Of a stretch of DNA of 61,911 bases, positions 32,959 through 42,021 are shown piece by piece. Position numbers and translations under genes: made by a program. The DNA is taken from positions 1 through 61,911 of the forward strand of contig JAHRAZ010000126.1 of the NCBI GenBank assembly GCA_020027475.1, given 5' to 3'. The DNA is from Microthrixaceae bacterium (lineage in GTDB: Bacteria; Actinomycetota; Acidimicrobiia; Acidimicrobiales; Microtrichaceae). Each line of letters starts with the position of its first letter. Position 1 is the first letter of the stretch. The notes under the pieces are model-generated. The model saw only the letters and a list, made by a program, of their open reading frames with translations, was not told where the DNA came from and searched no databases.

Positions 32959-34143
32959 ATGAGCCCAGCACCGCCGCCAATGGACCAGGAGTTACCGGCC
33001 ACAGGTGCTTGGCGCGCGGGTGATCCGATCGGGGAGCGTATGTTCCACACCGTGGCGAAGGACCGCCGGTTCCAGCTGGAAGGCGGAGGCAACCTGCCGG
33101 AGGTCGTGATCGCGTATGAGACCTGGGGAGAACTTGCCGCGGATGCCTCCAACGCAGTTCTCGTCTGTCACGCACTCACCGGCGACAGCCACGCCGCCGG
33201 ACGGATGGGGGCAGGCCATCTCACCGATGGCTGGTGGAACGATCTCATCGGACCGGGAAAGGCGCTCGACACCGATGAACTGTTTGTGGTGTGTCCGAAC
33301 GTCCTCGGGGGCTGCCAGGGAAGCACGGGACCGGCCTCGATCGACCCCCGCACGTCTGTGCCCTACGGATCGACCTTCCCCGTCGTGTCGATCCGGGACA
33401 TGGTCAGAGCCCAGGCATCCCTCGCAGATTCGCTCGGGATAGACGCCTGGCAATGTGTTGTTGGTGGTTCGATGGGCGGCATGCAGGCACTCGAGTGGTC
33501 TGTGATGTATCCGCATCGAGTCCGGTCCCTGGCCCTGGCATCCACAACCGCTGAGGCATCTGCGTTGCAGATCGCCTGGAGCCACATAGGCCGCATGGCG
33601 GTCGAGGCGGATCCGCGATTTCGAAACGGCGACTATTACGAGGCGGAGCCCGGGGATGGCCCGCACCGGGGGCTGGCGGTTGCCCGCATGCTTGCACAGG
33701 TGACATATCGCTCCGACGAAGTATTCACCGAACGATTCCACCGAACCGTTATTGATCAGTTCCAGTTCTCCCTCGAGCCCACCTTCGATGTGGAGGGATA
33801 CCTGGATCATCACGGACTCAAACTTGCCCGGAGATTCGACGCCAACAGCTACCTTCGCTTGAACAGGGCGATGGACCTCCACGACCTCGGCCGGGGGCGA
33901 GGTGGGGTTTCCCAAGCCCTGAAGCGGGTGGAGATTCCGTCGATTGTGGCAACTGTTCGCTCTGACGGTCTGTATCTGCCCCGGCAGCAACGGGATCTGC
34001 ACGAACAGCTGATCGTTGCGGGAAGCGACAGCAAATGGGTGGACATCGATTCTCCCCACGGCCATGACGGATTCCTGCTCGAAACTGCAGCCCTGGCTCC
34101 GCACATTTCTGATCTGATCAACAAGTCACAGGAGACGCTCTGA
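32959..34143 (+). CDS. metX: Homoserine O-acyltransferase (acetyltransferase)
   Basis: A 394-residue alpha/beta hydrolase-fold acyltransferase that activates homoserine for methionine synthesis. The nucleophile elbow is GGSMGGMQALEW, the acid is in ATVRSDGLYLP and the His in DSPHGHDGFLLE. VIAYETWGEL and CHALTGDSHAAG are typical of MetX. Acetyl versus succinyl donor cannot be told safely by eye. ATG 32959 follows the riboswitch; longer in-frame starts run into it. The stop overlaps the next ATG by one base, forming a methionine operon. Confidence 0.93.
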   Translation: MSPAPPPMDQELPATGAWRAGDPIGERMFHTVAKDRRFQLEGGGNLPEVVIAYETWGELAADASNAVLVCHALTGDSHAAGRMGAGHLTDGWWNDLIGPGKALDTDELFVVCPNVLGGCQGSTGPASIDPRTSVPYGSTFPVVSIRDMVRAQASLADSLGIDAWQCVVGGSMGGMQALEWSVMYPHRVRSLALASTTAEASALQIAWSHIGRMAVEADPRFRNGDYYEAEPGDGPHRGLAVARMLAQVTYRSDEVFTERFHRTVIDQFQFSLEPTFDVEGYLDHHGLKLARRFDANSYLRLNRAMDLHDLGRGRGGVSQALKRVEIPSIVATVRSDGLYLPRQQRDLHEQLIVAGSDSKWVDIDSPHGHDGFLLETAALAPHISDLINKSQETL

Positions 34144-35306
34144 TGAATGACAAACCGAGGTGGTCGGCCGACACCAGGCTGATTCGTGCTGGACGGTCGC
34201 TGAATGACACCGCCCTTGCACCGGTTATCTGGCCCTCCTCGACCTTTGTCACACCAACCGTTGCCGAGGGTCGCGAGATGGCCACTTCGGTGGGTCCCCC
34301 GAAGTTCTATTCGAGATTCGGGAACCCGACCGTGAATGGTTTCGAGGAAGCAATCGCCGACATGGAGGGTGCGGAGGCCGCTCGTGCGTTCGGATCCGGA
34401 ATGGGTGCGATCTGCGCGGTTGTGCTCGGGCTCTGTTCCTCTGGCGACCATGTGGTGACCCAGAGGCAGCTGTACGCAGGCACACAAATGCTGTTTCAGG
34501 GAGCCTGTCCGCGGTTCGGCATCGACGTGACGTATGTCGATGGTACGGACGCCGACGCCTGGGAAGCAGCGGTGATACCCGGCAAAACTGTGCTCCTGTT
34601 TGCCGAAACCCCGGCGAATCCCAGACTCGACATCGTGGATCTCGAACGCCTCGGAGCGATCAAGGGACCCATGAAGGCCGTGGATTCCACCTTCGCCACT
34701 CCGCTCGGCCAGAGGCCGCTCGAAACTGGATGCGACATCGTGGTTCATTCCGCCACGAAATCCATCGGGGGTCACAATGACGTGACTCTGGGTGTTGTTG
34801 CATCGAGCCGTGAACTGATCGAGTGGATGTGGGGATTCGCGGTCCTTCAAGGGGCGGTGGCCAGCCCCTATGAGGCCGCCGGAGGTCTTCGTGGCCTCCG
34901 CACACTGGGTGTTCGCCTGCGTCACCAGAGTGCCTCAGCGAGGCTGATTGCGGAGCAACTCGAGGCTGACAAGCGGATCACAGGAGTTCGGTATCCAGGT
35001 TTGCCGTCACATCCCCAACATGATCTGGCGGCGCGCCAGATGGATCTGTCCGGAGGACTCCTCACTTTTGACCTGGCTGGGGGACTGGAAGCCGGCCAGA
35101 AGCTGGTGGAAGGCACCGAGATCTGCCAGCTGGCAACGTCTCTGGGAGGACCCGAAACCCTCGTCACACACCCGGCCTCCACAACACATGTGAATCTCCT
35201 CCCGGAAGAACTGGAAGCGGCCGGCATCGGCGAGGGAACGATTCGCATGTCCGTCGGACTGGAGGACCCCGAGGATCTTCTGGCGGATATTCTGGGTGCC
35301 CTGTGA
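34143..35306 (+). CDS. Trans-sulfuration PLP enzyme, O-acylhomoserine (thiol)-lyase / cystathionine gamma-synthase family
   Basis: A 387-residue Cys/Met-metabolism PLP enzyme. The PLP lysine is in VHSATKSIGGHNDVTLG, with YSRFGNPTVNGFEE (PLP phosphate Tyr/Arg loop) near residue 60 and HPASTTHVNL near the end. With metX immediately upstream and a shared SAM riboswitch, it probably condenses O-acylhomoserine with sulfide or cysteine. The short length (387) suits MetB or MetZ more than the ~430-residue MetY, but the family is hard to separate by sequence, so no symbol is given. Confidence 0.87.
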   Translation: MNDKPRWSADTRLIRAGRSLNDTALAPVIWPSSTFVTPTVAEGREMATSVGPPKFYSRFGNPTVNGFEEAIADMEGAEAARAFGSGMGAICAVVLGLCSSGDHVVTQRQLYAGTQMLFQGACPRFGIDVTYVDGTDADAWEAAVIPGKTVLLFAETPANPRLDIVDLERLGAIKGPMKAVDSTFATPLGQRPLETGCDIVVHSATKSIGGHNDVTLGVVASSRELIEWMWGFAVLQGAVASPYEAAGGLRGLRTLGVRLRHQSASARLIAEQLEADKRITGVRYPGLPSHPQHDLAARQMDLSGGLLTFDLAGGLEAGQKLVEGTEICQLATSLGGPETLVTHPASTTHVNLLPEELEAAGIGEGTIRMSVGLEDPEDLLADILGAL

Positions 35307-35614
35307 GAGGTTTTGTTCATGTAGCTGGCGCGTTTGTTGCTGTGATGGCGCTCGGGTTCGCTTCCATCGCGGCGCCTGCGGGAACCGTTGCTGCCCAGGA
35401 AGGCGAGTCCACCACAACTGTGGCCGGGGAGACAACGACGTCAGAGCTGGCTCCCGTGACATCGGTTGCCGGCGAGTCCGGTGAGTCCGCACCCGAGACC
35501 GACTCGGAGCGCGCTGCGCGCCAGCTGGACACAATCGTGATCGCGTTGGTTGTACTCGCGGTGTTGATCGCAATCGTCACGGTGATCATCTGGAGGAGGA
35601 GCAAGCCGGCATAG
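35303..35614 (+). CDS. Small exported membrane-anchored protein, unknown
   Basis: A 103-residue protein with an N-terminal signal peptide (GAFVAVMALGFASIAAPAG, likely cleaved after AAQ at about residue 32), a Thr/Glu/Ser-rich spacer and one C-terminal helix (DTIVIALVVLAVLIAIVTVII) followed by WRRSKPA as a cytoplasmic anchor. No family is recognised. GTG 35303 overlaps the preceding stop by four bases, so it is coupled to the methionine operon, though nothing else ties it to methionine. Confidence 0.7.
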   Translation: MRGFVHVAGAFVAVMALGFASIAAPAGTVAAQEGESTTTVAGETTTSELAPVTSVAGESGESAPETDSERAARQLDTIVIALVVLAVLIAIVTVIIWRRSKPA

Positions 35615-35657
35615 GTCACCGTCGACTCCCGGGCAGGTCGCGAGTATTCTCGGCTGG

Positions 35658-35894
35658 ATGGCTGATGAGTTCGACCCGATCGACATGGTCAAGCGCTTCT
35701 CCGAACGCGCAACCGCAGTGAAGCAACGGCAGTTGCCTCCCGTTGAGGGTGAAGCCCGAAAGGACTTCCTGCGCCAGGCCAGACTGGACTTTCAGGACTT
35801 CGCCATGATCGCGGACGCAGATTGCGACCTCCACGACGGGATCCTCACTCTGCGAATCGATCTTCGTCCCCCGGGTGAGCAGGGCTCGACCTGA
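35658..35894 (+). CDS. Small soluble acidic protein, unknown
   Basis: A 78-residue protein: a helical start (DPIDMVKRFSERATAVKQRQ), a short loop, a second helix (ARKDFLRQARLDFQDFAMIADA) and a C-terminal strand GILTLRIDLRPP. No motif is recognised. Codon use is like its neighbours and ATG 35658 lies in a plausible position 44 bases after the previous gene. It is probably real but of unknown role. Confidence 0.6.
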   Translation: MADEFDPIDMVKRFSERATAVKQRQLPPVEGEARKDFLRQARLDFQDFAMIADADCDLHDGILTLRIDLRPPGEQGST

Positions 35895-36015
35895 ACCCGG
35901 ACCGAACCTGAATCCCCAGCAGATCCATGAGCAATGATTCCCGCTCCGGCTCCTCGGGTTCCAACATGTGGGCTACATCTCGTATTCTTGGCTGAGTTCG
36001 ATCACGGAGGATCCA

Positions 36016-36990
36016 GTGGCAGGCACACAGAACCTGCACAATGACAGTCAATGGGCTTGGGCATGCCCGTATTGCGGTGTGTCCAACGATCTTGACGCGC
36101 CCAAATGTGTGGGCTGCGGATCGCAATTGCGAGATCCGGACGAAGATGATCTCTTCGGAACCGTCGCCACCGAGAATGCTCAGGTAATCGAGTCCGATTC
36201 CGTGATCTACAAGGAAACTGTCTGGAGCACCGAAGCCCCGACTGAAGACGATGTGATCGATGGCGAAGCGGAAGGGCCTCCGGCGGAACCGACGGAGGCT
36301 CCCAAAGCAGCCGCGGGTCCCTTTTCTGCCACGCAGCAGACCCGAGAGGCTGAACCTGCGCAGGATCACTCAGGTGTGTTTGGTGCTTCCCCCAGCAAGC
36401 CCATCCATTCCGACATCGATCCACTTGTCGGGCGGAATCCCTTCGCGGCTCCCGAGTCGCCGGACGTTGCTGTCCCACCCGCCGCTGCGGCTGGTCCAGC
36501 ACCGGTGGCTCCACCTCCAGAACCGGCTGCCGCCCCGTCAGCCGCCCCGGATCCCTTTGGCGCCGCAGTCGGGGTGCCCGGCGAACGTGTTATCAGGCCG
36601 ACTCCTGACGAGAACGGCCTGTTTGCTGCGGTGGAGAGTCTTGGTGCGGCGGAGCGAGAGGGTTGTGCTGTCCCGATCGCCGTTTGTGGAGCTCTTCTGG
36701 AACCCCAGGAGACAGTGTTGGGCTGCGTGGCCGGCCAACTCCTGGGTCACCCGGCGGTCATCGTGTTGACAAACTCCCGCGCCATCATCGCCAATGCTCG
36801 TCGTTGGAAACCGTTGATCGACGTGTTCATACCGGGTGGGGGACTCACGGTGCATACCCGAAACGATTCCGAGGTTGCATCGCTCACCTTCATCCAGGGT
36901 GATCGCCTGACCGGAGTCGACAGCATCACCAACGTTGCTGCGGCCCTTCAGTTGGCCGATCGGATCAAAGGCCAGTCAGAGGCCACCTGA
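36016..36990 (+). CDS. RanBP2-type zinc-finger protein with C-terminal PH-like domain
   Basis: A 324-residue protein. Residues 15-34 read W-A-C-P-Y-C-G-V-S-N-x6-C-V-G-C, matching the RanBP2 zinc-finger formula W-x-C-x2-C-x3-N-x6-C-x2-C exactly. A long Ala/Pro/Glu-rich linker (about 40-205) follows, rich in PAAAAGPAPVAPPPEP-like runs. The last ~110 residues (GCVAGQLLGHPAVIVLTNSRAIIANARRWKPL...) resemble a bacterial PH-like domain that senses membranes or proteins. GTG 36016 has GGAGG directly upstream, better than the earlier in-frame ATG at 35968. No function can be named. Confidence 0.72.
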   Translation: MAGTQNLHNDSQWAWACPYCGVSNDLDAPKCVGCGSQLRDPDEDDLFGTVATENAQVIESDSVIYKETVWSTEAPTEDDVIDGEAEGPPAEPTEAPKAAAGPFSATQQTREAEPAQDHSGVFGASPSKPIHSDIDPLVGRNPFAAPESPDVAVPPAAAAGPAPVAPPPEPAAAPSAAPDPFGAAVGVPGERVIRPTPDENGLFAAVESLGAAEREGCAVPIAVCGALLEPQETVLGCVAGQLLGHPAVIVLTNSRAIIANARRWKPLIDVFIPGGGLTVHTRNDSEVASLTFIQGDRLTGVDSITNVAAALQLADRIKGQSEAT

Positions 36991-37038
36991 GAGTCGTTTT
37001 CGGGCTTGGGGTGAGTCCTGATAATGTCAGTCACTCTT

Positions 37039-37114
37039 GCGGACGTAGCTCAGTTGGTAGAGCGCAACCTTGCCAAGGTTGAGGTCGCGGGTTCGAATCT
37101 CGTCGTCCGCTCCA
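37039..37114 (+). tRNA. tRNA-Gly (GCC)
   Basis: Cloverleaf of 76 bases including the encoded CCA: acceptor GCGGACG/CGTCCGC, D-loop AGCTCAGTTGGTAGAGC, anticodon loop TTGCCAA with GCC, T-loop GTTCGAATC. A -10-like TAATGT lies at 37022-37027, eleven bases before the mature end. Confidence 0.95.
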
Positions 37115-37125
37115 TTCGATTCTGA

Positions 37126-37147
37126 GCCCCTGACTCCGGTCAGGGGC
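37126..37147 (+). terminator. Hairpin between the tRNA genes (possible terminator or processing site)
   Basis: Perfect nine-base stem GCCCCTGAC / GTCAGGGGC with a TCCG loop just after tRNA-Gly. Only a weak T-run (GTTT) follows, so it may be a partial terminator or an RNase target, since tRNA-Cys begins 15 bases later. Confidence 0.5.
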
Positions 37148-37162
37148 ACGGAGTCGTTTCTG

Positions 37163-37236
37163 GGCGACGTGGCCGAGTGGTTAGGCAGAGGCCTGCAAAG
37201 CCTTGTACACGGGTTCGATTCCCGTCGTCGCCTCCA
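37163..37236 (+). tRNA. tRNA-Cys (GCA)
   Basis: Cloverleaf of 74 bases including CCA: acceptor GGCGACG/CGTCGCC, D-arm GGCCGAGTGGTTAGGC, anticodon loop CTGCAAA with GCA, T-arm CGGGTTCGATTCCCG. Probably co-transcribed with the upstream tRNA-Gly unless the hairpin between them stops transcription. Confidence 0.95.
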
Positions 37237-37263
37237 AGGGGCTGGAGCAGAACTTCCCCGGCA

Positions 37264-38925
37264 CTACTTGAGCGCGCCGCGGATGTCGGGCTTGGCCTTC
37301 TCCTTCGCCTTGTGGCGACCCGGGAGGAACGTGCCGATTGCGAGGGCGATGAGCATCACCGCGGCGATGGCGAGAAGTGCCGTCCTCTGTGCCTGCACGT
37401 ACGCGTCGGCAATGAGTGTCTCGGTTTGACCTCGCGCCGGTTCGGGTAGCGAGTTGATGAATGCCTCTCCATCCTCGGCCGAGAGTTTGTTGACCTCGTC
37501 CTCGAGTTCGACTGCAATCTTGTCTCGTTCGGCTGGTGGCAGAGAGATGTTGTCGGCCTTCAGGGCACCGTTGACGAATCCTCCGAAGACCCCGACCAGG
37601 AGAATCGAGCCGATCACCGCGGTGCCGAGCGCACCGCCGAGTTCACGGCCGGTGTTGTGCGTTCCGGCGCCTTCGTTGCGTTCATCGTCGCCGACCTGAG
37701 AGATGGTCAAGTTCACGATCTGGGCCACGAAGAACCCGATACCGACACCCATGACGAACATCGGCAAGACCATGTCCCAGATCGTCATGTCCGCCGACGT
37801 GACGGCCCACATCCACAAAATACCGGCGATGTACGCAACCACGCCAAAGTTGATCAACCACTTGGGCGCGACCTTCGTGGCGAGGTTGGCAGTTGTCATC
37901 GAAATGATGAACACACCGAGCGAGAAGGGGAGGATCGCCAGGCCTGTCTTGATGGCGGAGAACCCGAGGAGCTGCTGGGAGAACACCGGGATGATGAACA
38001 ACAGTCCGGACAGGCCGAGCTGACGGAACGTGTCGGTGCCCACTCCCGACATGAAACGCCAATTCGCCAGGAGCGACATGCGTAGTAGTGGCGTTCGCCC
38101 CGTGCGTTGCAGGTGCTCCTGCCAGTGGGCGAACCCGATGAGCAGCGCGATCCCGGTCACGATGAACACAGGTGTCGGCGACAGCCCGAACGGGTTGAAC
38201 TGCACATCACCAATCGTGAACGGTCGACGCTCCAGCCAGAACCCGTATTGGCCTGCGAGGAGGAATCCCAGCACGACCATCATCAACCCGCTGGTGGACA
38301 GGATCGTGCCCCGCCAATCGAGGCTGATCGACTGTCTCTCGCTCTCTCGAATGTGTCTGATGAAGAAGAAAATTATGATCACGATGACCACTTCGAGACC
38401 GAATCCCCACCGCCAGGAGAAGAAGGACGTCAGGAACCCTCCGAGTATCGGCCCGACCGCTGACGCCGATGCCTGCACACCCCCGAGGATCCCGAAAGCG
38501 ATCGCGCGCTGCGCTCCGGAGTAGTTGGAGAAGATCAACGTCATCGCCAATGGGAGGATCAATGCTGCGCCGATGCCCTCAATGATTGACCAGCCGAGGA
38601 TGAGAATCTCGACGTTCCACGACAATGCTGCCAGCAGAGTTCCGACGCCGTATATTCCCAAGCCGATGACGAACATCCGCTTGGCGCCCCGCATGTCGCC
38701 GAGCTTCCCCCCGGTGAGCATCAGCGAGGCCATGACCAGGCTGTAGATCGAAATCGCGGCCTGCACCGATGACACCGACGTCTTCAGGTCGTTGGCGATC
38801 GCGCCCACGGCAACGTTCATCATGGTCGAATCGAGCACAACGATGAACATCGCCAGACACACAGCTATCAGCGGCGCCCACATCTTGATACCGGCGCGTG
38901 ACTCCACTGTCCCCTCGGCCGACAT
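37264..38925 (-). CDS. MFS transporter, EmrB/QacA (DHA2) family
   Basis: A ~553-residue multidrug exporter with about 14 helices. Signatures are IVVLDSTMMNVAVGAI with the helix-1 Asp motif (LDxTxVNVALP-like), GKLGDMRGAKRM motif A and GPILGGFLTSFFSWRWGF motif C. A long periplasmic loop near the C-terminus (KADNISLPPAERDKIAVELEDEV...) before the last helix is typical of 14-TM members, and the tail is basic (RHKAKEKAKPD). I chose the ATG at 38925 (MSAEGTVES), as upstream sequence is not conserved-looking; no strong ribosome site is visible. The substrate is unknown and no TetR/MarR regulator is adjacent. Confidence 0.88.
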   Translation of the reverse strand: MSAEGTVESRAGIKMWAPLIAVCLAMFIVVLDSTMMNVAVGAIANDLKTSVSSVQAAISIYSLVMASLMLTGGKLGDMRGAKRMFVIGLGIYGVGTLLAALSWNVEILILGWSIIEGIGAALILPLAMTLIFSNYSGAQRAIAFGILGGVQASASAVGPILGGFLTSFFSWRWGFGLEVVIVIIIFFFIRHIRESERQSISLDWRGTILSTSGLMMVVLGFLLAGQYGFWLERRPFTIGDVQFNPFGLSPTPVFIVTGIALLIGFAHWQEHLQRTGRTPLLRMSLLANWRFMSGVGTDTFRQLGLSGLLFIIPVFSQQLLGFSAIKTGLAILPFSLGVFIISMTTANLATKVAPKWLINFGVVAYIAGILWMWAVTSADMTIWDMVLPMFVMGVGIGFFVAQIVNLTISQVGDDERNEGAGTHNTGRELGGALGTAVIGSILLVGVFGGFVNGALKADNISLPPAERDKIAVELEDEVNKLSAEDGEAFINSLPEPARGQTETLIADAYVQAQRTALLAIAAVMLIALAIGTFLPGRHKAKEKAKPDIRGALK

Positions 38926-39000
38926 GGGCGTGAACCCAACAGCTCGAAATGGCACAGATCCGGGATTTCGGTACCGACCCCTCCAGCAGTGCATGCTGTA

Positions 39001-39498
39001 GTGGTGCATTCCCGTCACCCCGACCGCTACGGCACTTCTGTCCCACTGGGTGGAACCGATCCCGTGGCGGCACACGAGCCCGAACACAGCGATCGGCGGG
39101 CCATGTGGGTGGCGGCATTGCTGTTGGTCGTTGCAGTGGGCATCGCGCTGTCCCCGCTGCTCGCCTGGCGGGACTTCGGCTCATCGCTCAAGCCCGTGGA
39201 AAACGGCTGGGTAATGGCAGATGGCTCATTCGGCCGAGGCTGGATTGTGGTGATTCTCGCTGCCCTGCTCGCAGGCGCCGGCGCCCTGCTCGTGACCGGC
39301 CGTACACGGGCGGGAATCCGGCTTGCCCGCGCCGCTGCGGTGGCTCTGGTGGTCTTTGCGGCCCTGGAGTGGGCATTTGGCATGAACAACACCCGTAGCG
39401 GCCCGGGGATGGGCCTTTGGGTTCTCCTGGCTGTGGGCGCCGCCCTGATTCTTGTTCTCGGGGCGCTGATCGGCGAGAGTTCCCCGGTTCCTGACTGA
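39001..39498 (+). CDS. Four-helix membrane protein, unknown
   Basis: A ~165-residue integral membrane protein with helices at about 33-52 (WVAALLLVVAVGIALSPLLA), 77-96, 104-124 (RAAAVALVVFAALEWAFG) and 133-152. It resembles the loosely defined Trp-rich small membrane proteins of actinobacteria, but no family can be named. The start is uncertain among GTG 38989, 39001 and 39004. It is divergent from the exporter and ends 30 bases before tRNA-Val. Confidence 0.68.
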   Translation: MVHSRHPDRYGTSVPLGGTDPVAAHEPEHSDRRAMWVAALLLVVAVGIALSPLLAWRDFGSSLKPVENGWVMADGSFGRGWIVVILAALLAGAGALLVTGRTRAGIRLARAAAVALVVFAALEWAFGMNNTRSGPGMGLWVLLAVGAALILVLGALIGESSPVPD

Positions 39499-39512
39499 GT
39501 CGCCGACGGTGT

Positions 39513-39518
39513 TATCCT
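39513..39518 (+). promoter_or_regulatory. Putative -10 element for tRNA-Val
   Basis: TATCCT, a TANNNT -10 element, lies ten bases before the mature tRNA start. A -35-like CTGACT occurs 16 bases upstream inside the end of the preceding gene. Weak evidence. Confidence 0.4.
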
Positions 39519-39528
39519 CGCATGTCCC

Positions 39529-39605
39529 GGGCGTATAGCTCAGTTGGCTAGAGCGCTTGCTCGACACGCAAGAGGTCCACAGTTCAAGTCTGTGTACGCC
39601 CACCA
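39529..39605 (+). tRNA. tRNA-Val (GAC)
   Basis: Cloverleaf of 77 bases including CCA: acceptor GGGCGTA/TACGCCC, D-arm AGCTCAGTTGGCTAGAGC, anticodon stem CTTGC/GCAAG with loop TCGACAC (GAC), T-arm CACAGTTCAAGTCTGTG. The convergent CocE gene ends 13 bases after it. Confidence 0.95.
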
Positions 39606-39617
39606 GGATGCGGGGAT

Positions 39618-41972
39618 TCAGTCCGTCGGGGTGTTCGTGTATTCCGCGAATTCCCGGCAGGGCTGGCCGCGTAGGCCCGGACACGGAGGCAACTCCTGTG
39701 GGTAGCCGGAGATGAGTTCTGTGGTCGGCAGCACGAGCCGCGACGGAGTCGCCACCGAATGACCGACGTCGAACACAGCTCCGTCCTGACCCTCCGAGAG
39801 GATGTAGGTCCAGCGCGGGCGGTCGCCGCCGGGCGTGTGTACGGACATCCGTACCCGGCTGTCGGCGCGCAGCACGTGAGCAAATGGCATGACTTCCACC
39901 CGAACCTCGGTGAACTCGCCAACCGGCATGGGTTCGGCGTCTTCTTCGTATCCACGATGTGCGGGCCAGAGTTCGGTTTCTGCCTCATCCAGCTTGCGAA
40001 GGGTTCCCCGGGTATGACCTGACTGAATCAGCGTTTCCTTGCCGTCGGGACGAACCTCGCTGAGAGTCACCCCGATGTCTGCCTCGGCGGCACTGGAACG
40101 AATCCAGAGGTCGGCAGACGCCGGACCGAACATCACCAGATCCTCTTCGAGGGGCTCCGAGACGAACACCGCGGCGGATCCTTCAGGCTCCTGGCGCCAG
40201 TCGTAGTCGGGGAGGGTCTTGAAGATGTCGCTGGTATTGTCGGTTTCGAGTGTCACCGTTGATGCGAGTTCCTCGTCGAAGTTGAAGCTGCTCGCTGCGC
40301 CATCATCGTTGGTGGGTTCCGCGGAAACCATGGAGGCGTCGTTCGTGAGGTAGAAAGCCTGGGCTTCTGTGTCCGATGGCGGCCAACTGTCGAGAAAATA
40401 GGTGTTGGTTCCTACGGGGGCTCCGGCTTGATCGGGTATCCCGCCGGACTGCCAGACCAAACGTACATCTGGTTCGGCCTCGTACGCGGCCTGTGCTTCG
40501 GAAACCGTTGCGAAGTCGCTGTACCTCACCGCAGGGATGGGCAGGGCAACTCCGAAGGTGTCTTCTGAGATTATCGGTCCGAGTAGCGACAGAATCGGGG
40601 AGTCGGTTGGGACCTCCTGATTCACATAGAGATCCAGAAAGGTCTTCAGTTCGGCCAGACCCTGCGGTGAGAACCCGTCGGCGTGAACTCCGTTCCACAT
40701 GCCGAACTTGGTTACAGGGGAGTTCGGGAACTTGTCGAAGAGGTGAGAGAACCGAGGTCCGGTTTGCTCGTCACCGAAGGCGCCAGTGAGCATCAGGGGT
40801 ACCTCGATGTCGGAACCAAAGACACTGGGGTTGTAGAAATCGCCGATCTTCGGTGGATAGTAGGTGTAGTCGAGAGCCTTTTCCACCACATCCACGTTCT
40901 GTCCGCGAAGCTTCTGGTTCTCGGCGCAGACTTCGTCTCCGTCCTCGATCCGGTCCTCTTCCCAGCCCTGACCAAGTGGTTCAGCCTTCTCCAGCACCTC
41001 GTCGGTCCAGCTCAGGGCAAACCCCTCGTTGAAGATGCCACCGGGGGCGAGGAGTCCGCGAACCGTGTCGTCGGTGACCGACTGTGGTGTGATCGCGGCC
41101 AGCCCCGGTGGCTGGGTCCGAGCCACGAACAACTGGCTGATTCCCGGGTAGCTGAGGCCAACCATGCCGACCTTGCCGTGTTTCACCCAGGGCTGTGCCG
41201 CCACGGTTTCGATCACGTCGTAGCCGTCAAGAAGCTGGGGCACATCGAAGAAGTCGTATGCGCCGCCGGAGCAGCCGGTACCGCGAACATTCACTGCCAC
41301 GACCGCGTAGTCCATCGCTCTGGCAATTGTGGATCCGGGCTGAGCCGGAGCATCGCAGAGCCATGCGAGCGTCTGACACAGGGCGCCGCTGCTGATCCCC
41401 ATATTTTCGAGCGTATCCTCAGCGTCTTCGAGCAAGTTGGTTCCGGGTTTTGCGGGGTCGTATCCGGAGTACTCGACAACCGTTGGGTAGGGACCATCTT
41501 CTGGAGGTCCCGGCAGAAACACCGAAACTGCGAGCTGGGTGCCGTCACGGGTGGTTATGTACTGGTATCCCTGTTCGAGGACCTGCCCGTCGTATGTGGA
41601 CTGCTCCGGCAGTGATTCCTCGATCGTGGGCACGTTGACCTCGTCGGTGGCCACCTGATCGTCGCCGGTGGTGGCCACCCGGTAGTTACCGGCATCCAGT
41701 TCGCGAAAGATCAGGGCGCCTTCGGTGTCGGAAGTGCCAACCTCTGTAGCTTCATCGCCGTCGTACAGTGCGATTTCGGTTTCCGGCTCCGTTCCGGTCA
41801 CCGTGATCTGGGTAGCAGTGGTTTCAACATCGAACGTGGCCTCACCAGCGTCGGATGAGATGGGATCGAAGTCTGCGGGTTCGCCGGCACTCAAGCCTTC
41901 GTCGGTACTCGTACACGCTCCCGCGAACAGAATCAACACCAGTGAGGCAACTGTGAACCTGCGATGAACCAT
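39618..41972 (-). CDS. CocE/NonD family X-Pro dipeptidyl-peptidase-like lipoprotein
   Basis: A 784-residue exported serine hydrolase. The signal peptide ends in lipobox LFAGAC, so the protein is anchored outside the membrane. A ~100-residue beta-rich region precedes the S15/CocE alpha/beta hydrolase domain, with VVEYSGYDP, VNVRGTGCSGGAYDF and the nucleophile in GMVGLSYPGISQ. The C-terminal jelly-roll (VFVSEPLEEDLVMFGPASADLWIRSS...) is the usual third CocE domain. Substrates in the family are prolyl peptides or esters; which applies is unknown. The family is common in actinobacteria. Confidence 0.88.
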   Translation of the reverse strand: MVHRRFTVASLVLILFAGACTSTDEGLSAGEPADFDPISSDAGEATFDVETTATQITVTGTEPETEIALYDGDEATEVGTSDTEGALIFRELDAGNYRVATTGDDQVATDEVNVPTIEESLPEQSTYDGQVLEQGYQYITTRDGTQLAVSVFLPGPPEDGPYPTVVEYSGYDPAKPGTNLLEDAEDTLENMGISSGALCQTLAWLCDAPAQPGSTIARAMDYAVVAVNVRGTGCSGGAYDFFDVPQLLDGYDVIETVAAQPWVKHGKVGMVGLSYPGISQLFVARTQPPGLAAITPQSVTDDTVRGLLAPGGIFNEGFALSWTDEVLEKAEPLGQGWEEDRIEDGDEVCAENQKLRGQNVDVVEKALDYTYYPPKIGDFYNPSVFGSDIEVPLMLTGAFGDEQTGPRFSHLFDKFPNSPVTKFGMWNGVHADGFSPQGLAELKTFLDLYVNQEVPTDSPILSLLGPIISEDTFGVALPIPAVRYSDFATVSEAQAAYEAEPDVRLVWQSGGIPDQAGAPVGTNTYFLDSWPPSDTEAQAFYLTNDASMVSAEPTNDDGAASSFNFDEELASTVTLETDNTSDIFKTLPDYDWRQEPEGSAAVFVSEPLEEDLVMFGPASADLWIRSSAAEADIGVTLSEVRPDGKETLIQSGHTRGTLRKLDEAETELWPAHRGYEEDAEPMPVGEFTEVRVEVMPFAHVLRADSRVRMSVHTPGGDRPRWTYILSEGQDGAVFDVGHSVATPSRLVLPTTELISGYPQELPPCPGLRGQPCREFAEYTNTPTD

Positions 41973-42021
41973 TGCGACACACCCTTCGAGTCTCCCGGAA
42001 CATGAATTGTGTTCAATATTG

